Assembly: GCF_025398195.1 (NCBI RefSeq)
Contig: NZ_JAODNV010000006.1
Coordinates: forward strand, 110,001 to 174,000
DNA: 64,000 bases
From: Chelativorans petroleitrophicus
GTDB taxonomy: Bacteria; Pseudomonadota; Alphaproteobacteria; Rhizobiales; Rhizobiaceae
Reading direction: 5' to 3'
Of the stretch, positions 59,899 to 64,000 are shown piece by piece. Position 1 is the stretch's first letter; every line of letters starts with the position of its first letter. The notes beneath the pieces were generated by a model. It searched no databases, was not told the DNA's origin, and worked only from the letters and a program-made list of their open reading frames with translations. The position numbers were made by a program, and so were the translations under genes.

Positions 59899-60873
59899 TT
59901 ATCCGTGTCCCAGCACCGGATGAGGCCGATAAGGTTCGGCCAGCCGTTTCAACTCGTTCTCGTCAAGAACGAGATCGACGGCCGCAGCCGCGGTTTCCAG
60001 ATGCTCGATGCGGCTGGCGCCGATGATGGGCGCCGTCACGCCGGGCTGCGCCAGCAGCCATGCAAGCGCGACCTGTGCGTTTGGAACACCCCGCTCGCTG
60101 GCCACTTCCGTCACCCGGTCGATCACCGCGCCATCCTCCTCGCTGTAGAGCGCGTGGCCGATGGTGTCGGTTTGCGCCCGCAGCGTGGCATTGCGGTCCT
60201 GGCGCGGACGTGCAAGCTGCCCGCGTGCCAGCGGGCTCCAGGGGATGATCCCGATGCCTTCCTCCCGGCACAGCGGTATCATCTCGCGCTCCTCTTCGCG
60301 ATAGAGCAGGTTGTAGTGGTTCTGCATGGTCACGAAGCGGCTCAGACCCAGGCGGTCCGAGGTCGCGAGCATCTTTGCGAACTGATAGGCGAACATGGAG
60401 GAAGCGCCGATATACAGCGCCTTTCCCGCCTTTACGACATCGTCCAGCGCTTCCAGCGTTTCCTCGATGGGCGTGTTCGGGTCGAAGCGGTGGATCTGGT
60501 AGAGGTCCACATAATCCACGCCGAGCCGCCTCAGCGAATCGTCGATGGCGTGCATGATGTGCTTGCGCGACAGACCCCGCTGATTGGGGCTGTCGCCCAT
60601 CGCACCGTGCACTTTCGTGGCGATGACGATCTGGTCGCGCGAGGGGCCGTACTTCTTCAGAAGGCGGCCCGTGATCTCCTCGCTCACGCCGAGCGAATAG
60701 ATGTCGGCGGTGTCGAAGAAGTTGATGCCGAGGTCCAGCGCGCGCTTGATGATCGGTCCGGCCTCTTCTTCCTCCAGCACCCATTCGCGCCACGATTTGG
60801 AGCCGTAGGTCATCATGCCGAGACAGAGGCGCGAGACCGTGGTGCCCGTGGAGCCAAGTCTGGTGAACTGCAT
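59899..60873 (-). CDS. Aldo/keto reductase
   Basis: A 324-aa NADPH-dependent oxidoreductase with an (alpha/beta)8 barrel. The catalytic tetrad is visible as Asp and Tyr in FDTADIYSLGVSEE, Lys in IVIATKVHG, and His in DLYQIHRFDPN. SRFVTMQNHYNLLYREEEREMIPLCREEGIGIIPWSPLARGQLARP and the cofactor segment APIIGASRIEHLE are typical of the YajO/tas-like group. AAAGGAGC lies before the ATG at 60873; an upstream in-frame extension is not real. It is divergent from rhaM with 251 bases between starts. Confidence 0.92.
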   Translation of the reverse strand: MQFTRLGSTGTTVSRLCLGMMTYGSKSWREWVLEEEEAGPIIKRALDLGINFFDTADIYSLGVSEEITGRLLKKYGPSRDQIVIATKVHGAMGDSPNQRGLSRKHIMHAIDDSLRRLGVDYVDLYQIHRFDPNTPIEETLEALDDVVKAGKALYIGASSMFAYQFAKMLATSDRLGLSRFVTMQNHYNLLYREEEREMIPLCREEGIGIIPWSPLARGQLARPRQDRNATLRAQTDTIGHALYSEEDGAVIDRVTEVASERGVPNAQVALAWLLAQPGVTAPIIGASRIEHLETAAAAVDLVLDENELKRLAEPYRPHPVLGHG

Positions 60874-61124
60874 AGGATGCTCCTTTGATTGATGTGAGGG
60901 AAATTGCCGTCGCTCGGGTGGCGACGACCGCAGCGTGACAGCGTCGGCTTCCTGTGGCAAGCCTTTCAAGGGTTGCAACACTGCGGAGCCTCGGCATTCC
61001 GTCACCCGCTTCTGGCTGTGCGGCAATGAAGGGTAAAACCGGGTGCTTGCCTGTCTTGTGCCGGTCAATTTATGGATCGTCTGAGGTGATCGATGCCGTC
61101 TGACGAACCGGAGGAGGAATGGGG

Positions 61125-61442
61125 ATGCCCGAGAAAGTAGCCTTTCGCATGAAGCTCAAGCCTGGCCAGGCTGCGGAATACAAGCGGCGGCATGACGAGA
61201 TCTGGCCCGAGCTTGCAGAGTTTCTGAAGGGCGCTGGCGTGTCCGACTATTCCATTTGGCTTGACGAGGAGACGAACCACCTCTTCGCCGTGCTTACGCG
61301 TGCGGACGACCACACGATGGACCGCCTGCCGCAAGAGCCGCTCATGCGACGATGGTGGGACTACATGGCCGACATCATGGAGACGGAGCCGGACAACAAG
61401 CCGGTGCAGCTTCCGCTCAGGAAGATGTTTTATCTGCAGTAG
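61125..61442 (+). CDS. rhaM: L-rhamnose mutarotase
   Basis: A 105-aa protein that interconverts alpha- and beta-L-rhamnose. VAFRMKLKPGQAAEYKRRHDEIWPELAEFLKGAGVSDYSIWLDEETNHLFAVL holds the family His and Tyr residues, and MRRWWDYMADIMETEPDNKPVQLPLRKMFYL is the conserved C-terminus. AGGAGGA ends 6 bases before the ATG at 61125; an ATG at 61119 is directly against it and is less likely. It lies 36 bases before an SDR gene, with an ABC importer nearby. Mutarotases of this family also occur in L-fucose and other deoxysugar loci. Confidence 0.9.
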   Translation: MPEKVAFRMKLKPGQAAEYKRRHDEIWPELAEFLKGAGVSDYSIWLDEETNHLFAVLTRADDHTMDRLPQEPLMRRWWDYMADIMETEPDNKPVQLPLRKMFYLQ

Positions 61443-61478
61443 ACGGCATCTGAACGCGCAAGGCGCAAAGGGGGAACA

Positions 61479-62225
61479 ATGAACAGAATCGATCTTGAAG
61501 GGCAGATCGCCGTCGTCACCGGCGGGGCGCAAGGCATCGGCTTTGCCATAGCTAAACGCTTCATTGCCTCCGGCGCGCGCGTGAGTCTGTGGGACCGGGA
61601 CGGCCCGCTTCTGGAAGAAGCGAAGCGGATGCTGGGCGAGGCCGCCACGAGCATCACGGTCGATATCACTGAGCCGGAAGCGGTGGTGAGAGCGGCTACA
61701 GAGACGGAGGAGGCGCTGGGCCCCATCTCGATCCTCGTCAATTCGGCCGGCATCGCCGGTCCCGCGGCACCGCTCGACACCTACGACATCGAGGCGTGGC
61801 GCCGTGTGATCGACATCAACGTCAACGGGACCTTCTACGTCAACCGCGCTGTGGTGCCGGGCATGAAGGCGCGCAACTACGGACGCATCGTCAATATCGC
61901 CTCCATTGCAGGCAAGGAGGGCAATCCGAACGCCGCAGCCTATTCGGCCTCCAAGGCGGCGGTCATCGGGCTGACCAAGTCGCTCGGCAAGGAACTTGCC
62001 TCCTACGACATCGCCGTCAACTGTATCACCCCGGCCACGGCCGAAACGCGCATCCTCGAACAGCTTACGGAAGAGTTCATCGAATATATGCGCTCGAAGA
62101 TCCCGCGCGGCCGGTTCCTGGAAGTGGATGAATGCGCGGCCATGGTGGCGTGGCTTGTCTCGAAGGAGAACAGCTTCACCACAGCTGCCGTTTTCGACCT
62201 TTCAGGAGGCAGGGCGACCTATTGA
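61479..62225 (+). CDS. SDR family oxidoreductase, probably sugar-acid or deoxysugar dehydrogenase
   Basis: A 248-aa classical SDR. It has TGGAQGIGFAIA for cofactor binding, an acidic residue after the second strand (LWDRDGP) favouring NAD, NSAGIAG, the catalytic Ser in NIASIAGK, and YSASK. CITPATAETRILEQLTEEFIEYMRSKIPRGRFLEVDECAAMVAWLVSKENSFTTAAVFDLSGGRATY resembles 2-keto-3-deoxy-L-fuconate or -rhamnonate dehydrogenases. The link to rhaM 36 bases upstream supports a rhamnose or fucose pathway step. The exact substrate is inferred. Confidence 0.85.
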   Translation: MNRIDLEGQIAVVTGGAQGIGFAIAKRFIASGARVSLWDRDGPLLEEAKRMLGEAATSITVDITEPEAVVRAATETEEALGPISILVNSAGIAGPAAPLDTYDIEAWRRVIDINVNGTFYVNRAVVPGMKARNYGRIVNIASIAGKEGNPNAAAYSASKAAVIGLTKSLGKELASYDIAVNCITPATAETRILEQLTEEFIEYMRSKIPRGRFLEVDECAAMVAWLVSKENSFTTAAVFDLSGGRATY

Positions 62226-62246
62226 CGGATGGGGCAAGCGTCAGGT

Positions 62247-63044
62247 TCAGCCGATCCTGAGCGCGTCGTCGTCCAGTTCCTCGCCGCCGCGAACCCGCCG
62301 GAACATGTCGACCAGCCCGTCCACTGTCATGCTCCGCCTCTTCTCGCCGGAAATGTCGAGCACGATCCGCCCTTCATGCAGCATGATCGTCCGTGTGCCG
62401 AGATCCAGGGCCTGACGCATGGAATGGGTAACCATCAGCGTGGTCAGGCGGTGGGCCGTCACCAGACGCTGGGTGAGTTCGGCGACGAATTCCGCCATTC
62501 CCGGATCGAGCGCGGCGGTGTGCTCATCGAGCAGAAGCACCTCCGCGCCCGCAAGGGTCGCCATGACCAGGGCAAGCGCCTGACGCTGGCCGCCCGAAAG
62601 CAGGCCCATGCGGTCGCCCATCCGGCCCTCGAGGCCAAGTCCAAGCTCGGCTACGCGCTCGCGCAGGAGCTTGCGCCGCTCGGCGCGCAGCGCAAGCCCG
62701 AACCCGCGGCGGGAGCCGCGCATCGCGGCAAGCGCCAGATTCTCCTCGATCGACAGGTCGGCGCAGGAGCCGGCCAGCGGGTCCTGGAAGACGCGCGCGA
62801 CGCGTGCCGCCCGCTTCGCTGGGGCTTCGCGGGTCACATCGCGCTCTCCGATGCGGATGTGTCCCTTCTGCGGAATGACATCGCCCGCGATCGCGGCAAG
62901 CAGGGTCGATTTGCCCGCACCGTTGGAGCCGATCACGGTGGCGAACTCACCTTCACCCAGCGTGAGGCCGACGCCTCTGACGGCCCGCCGCTCGAGCGGC
63001 GAGCCCGGATTGAAGGTAACGTGAAGATCCTCGACGATGATCAT
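62247..63044 (-). CDS. ABC transporter ATP-binding protein (TrpXYZ/YtrF-type importer)
   Basis: A 265-aa ATPase. Walker A is IGSNGAGKS near residue 40, signature LSGGQRQALALVMATLA, Walker B VLLLDEHTAALDP and switch His VTHSMRQA. The DEHTAALDP form, GDRMGLLSGGQRQ and the overall pattern are typical of ATPases paired with LivH-like permeases of the TrpY/PhnE-like group that import nucleosides, amino acids or related compounds. Its ATG overlaps the permease stop (ATGA). It is convergent with the SDR gene, with 21 bases between stops. Confidence 0.9.
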   Translation of the reverse strand: MIIVEDLHVTFNPGSPLERRAVRGVGLTLGEGEFATVIGSNGAGKSTLLAAIAGDVIPQKGHIRIGERDVTREAPAKRAARVARVFQDPLAGSCADLSIEENLALAAMRGSRRGFGLALRAERRKLLRERVAELGLGLEGRMGDRMGLLSGGQRQALALVMATLAGAEVLLLDEHTAALDPGMAEFVAELTQRLVTAHRLTTLMVTHSMRQALDLGTRTIMLHEGRIVLDISGEKRRSMTVDGLVDMFRRVRGGEELDDDALRIG

Positions 63045-63925
63045 TGCGCCACCACCTTGCGGGAACGCAGTCTCGGCAGGATAAGCGCCAGCGCGACGAG
63101 GACGGCAGTGACGAGATTGAGGTCGGACGCCCGCAGGAACAGGAAGTCGGCTGACAGCGCAAGTTGCACCGCCACGCGGTAGATCACGGAGCCGATGACG
63201 CACGCCAGAAGCGCGATGAAAAGCGCGCGGGTGCGAAACAGCGTTTCGCCGACGATGACTGCGGCGAGCCCCACCACGATGGTGCCGACGCCGGATGTTA
63301 CATCGGCAAAACCCGCGACCTGTGCGAACAGGGCGCCGCCGATGCCCGTCAGCGCGTTGGAAATCGCCATTCCGGCGTAGATCTGCCGGCCGACATCTAC
63401 ACCGTTGGCGCGCGCCATACGCTGGTTGGCGCCCGCCGCCCGCATGGCAAGCCCGAAGTCGCTGGCCAGAAACCGCGCGAGCACCAGAACCGTGACGAGG
63501 ACGAGCACGCTCAGCACGAGCGGCCGTACGACGTGGTCGGGCAGGCCGAGATCGTAGAATGGCGTGATCACCGTCTCACGATTGAAGACGGCCATGTTGG
63601 GCCGGCCCATGACGCGCAGATTGACGGAGAACAGCGCAATCATCGTGAGAATGGAGGCCAGCAGATTGAGGATGCCGAACCGCACGTTCAGAAAGGCGGT
63701 GACGATCCCGCACGCCGCGCCGCCGAAGGCCGCTAGCAGACAGGCCAGCCACGGGTCCCACCCGGCGGTGATGGTGACGGCGGCAATGGCCGCCCCAAGG
63801 GGGAAGGAGCCGTCGACCGTTAGGTCGGGAAAATCGAGCACGCGGAAGGCAAGATAGACCCCTACCGCCACAAAGCCGTAGATGAGGCCCAATTCCACGG
63901 CGCCCCAGAATGCGATGGCAGACAA
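63041..63925 (-). CDS. ABC transporter permease (LivH-like, TrpXYZ-type importer)
   Basis: A 294-aa permease with about eight or nine helices. AIAFWGAVELGLIYGFVAVGVYLAFRVLDFPDLTVDGSFPLGAAIAA is the characteristic opening, and FGLAMRAAGANQRMARANGVDVGRQIYAGMAISNALTGIGGALFAQ is the ATPase-contact loop. The start is placed at TTG 63925, because GGTGAGG lies 8 bases before it and other family members begin at this point; longer frames reach the window edge. Its substrate-binding protein gene is expected just to the right, outside the window. Confidence 0.88.
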   Translation of the reverse strand: MSAIAFWGAVELGLIYGFVAVGVYLAFRVLDFPDLTVDGSFPLGAAIAAVTITAGWDPWLACLLAAFGGAACGIVTAFLNVRFGILNLLASILTMIALFSVNLRVMGRPNMAVFNRETVITPFYDLGLPDHVVRPLVLSVLVLVTVLVLARFLASDFGLAMRAAGANQRMARANGVDVGRQIYAGMAISNALTGIGGALFAQVAGFADVTSGVGTIVVGLAAVIVGETLFRTRALFIALLACVIGSVIYRVAVQLALSADFLFLRASDLNLVTAVLVALALILPRLRSRKVVAQ

Positions 63926-64000
63926 ACGAACGACCTCACCAAGATACTGTTGGTAGCGTGTCCGGTGGCGTGAATTGGCAGTCCGTGCAAGCAAAAAATG

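Overview
The window looks like chromosomal DNA of an alphaproteobacterium of the order Hyphomicrobiales (Rhizobiales), most like the Phyllobacteriaceae (Mesorhizobium, Chelativorans, Nitratireductor). The reasons are high GC, the end of an rrn operon followed by initiator tRNA-Met, many solute-binding-protein transporters, an NnrR/NirK/NnrS denitrification block, a HWE-type histidine kinase and an alternative aa3-type oxidase cluster. The genus is inferred from gene style, not measured.

Layout. 1-1424: 3' part of 23S rRNA, 5S rRNA, tRNA-fMet and a terminator. 1995-6359: a tripartite tricarboxylate transporter (TTT) operon, tctC-BNR protein-tctB-tctA, with an intrinsic terminator just after tctC. 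6738-9599: a 3-hydroxyacyl-CoA-dehydrogenase-like gene and two divergent SDR genes. 9630-9995: remnant of a methionine aminopeptidase gene. 10059-16238: a second TTT operon, tctC-tctB-tctA-prpD-prpB-gntR, without prpC. It appears built to import and cleave a branched di- or tricarboxylate, and its leader carries twin TGTCGACAA sites. 16443-25760: a Pat-type protein acetyltransferase, an accessory FtsH, an MFS exporter with an ABM tail, an SLC13/RCK transporter and an unknown gene. 25955-30341: a sulfate ABC transporter (cysPTWA) with its own Rrf2 regulator; repeated ATCCT-type sites lie before both cysP and rrf2. 30496-35610: glpD, a LysR regulator, a 5-formyl-THF cyclo-ligase, a MOSC protein, a CMD protein and a DUF488 protein.

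35915-39994 is a nitrogen-oxide block: an unlisted 55-aa zinc-ribbon protein, a DUF1858 redox protein, nnrR, a 75-aa unknown, nnrS and nirK, with an NnrR box placed exactly at -41.5 from the inferred nirK start. 40087-49304 holds an SDR, a HWE kinase, a persulfide-dioxygenase-like MBL protein, an acetolactate-synthase-like TPP enzyme, anmK, an EamA exporter and a DUF2189 membrane protein. 49317-54732 encodes an alternative cytochrome c oxidase (subunits II, I, III, III-like, IV) divergent from a small c-type cytochrome. 55059-59862 is the stress and stationary-phase trio prkA-yeaH-spoVR. 59899-63925 has an aldo/keto reductase, an L-rhamnose mutarotase, an SDR and two genes of a TrpXYZ-type ABC importer that runs off the right edge.

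No CRISPR array, insertion sequence, integrase or prophage gene was recognised. The main undescribed signals are the propeller enzyme inside a TTT operon, the prpC-less carboxylate operon with its helically phased operator pair, the repeated Rrf2 sites, and the small zinc-ribbon and 75-aa genes of the denitrification block.
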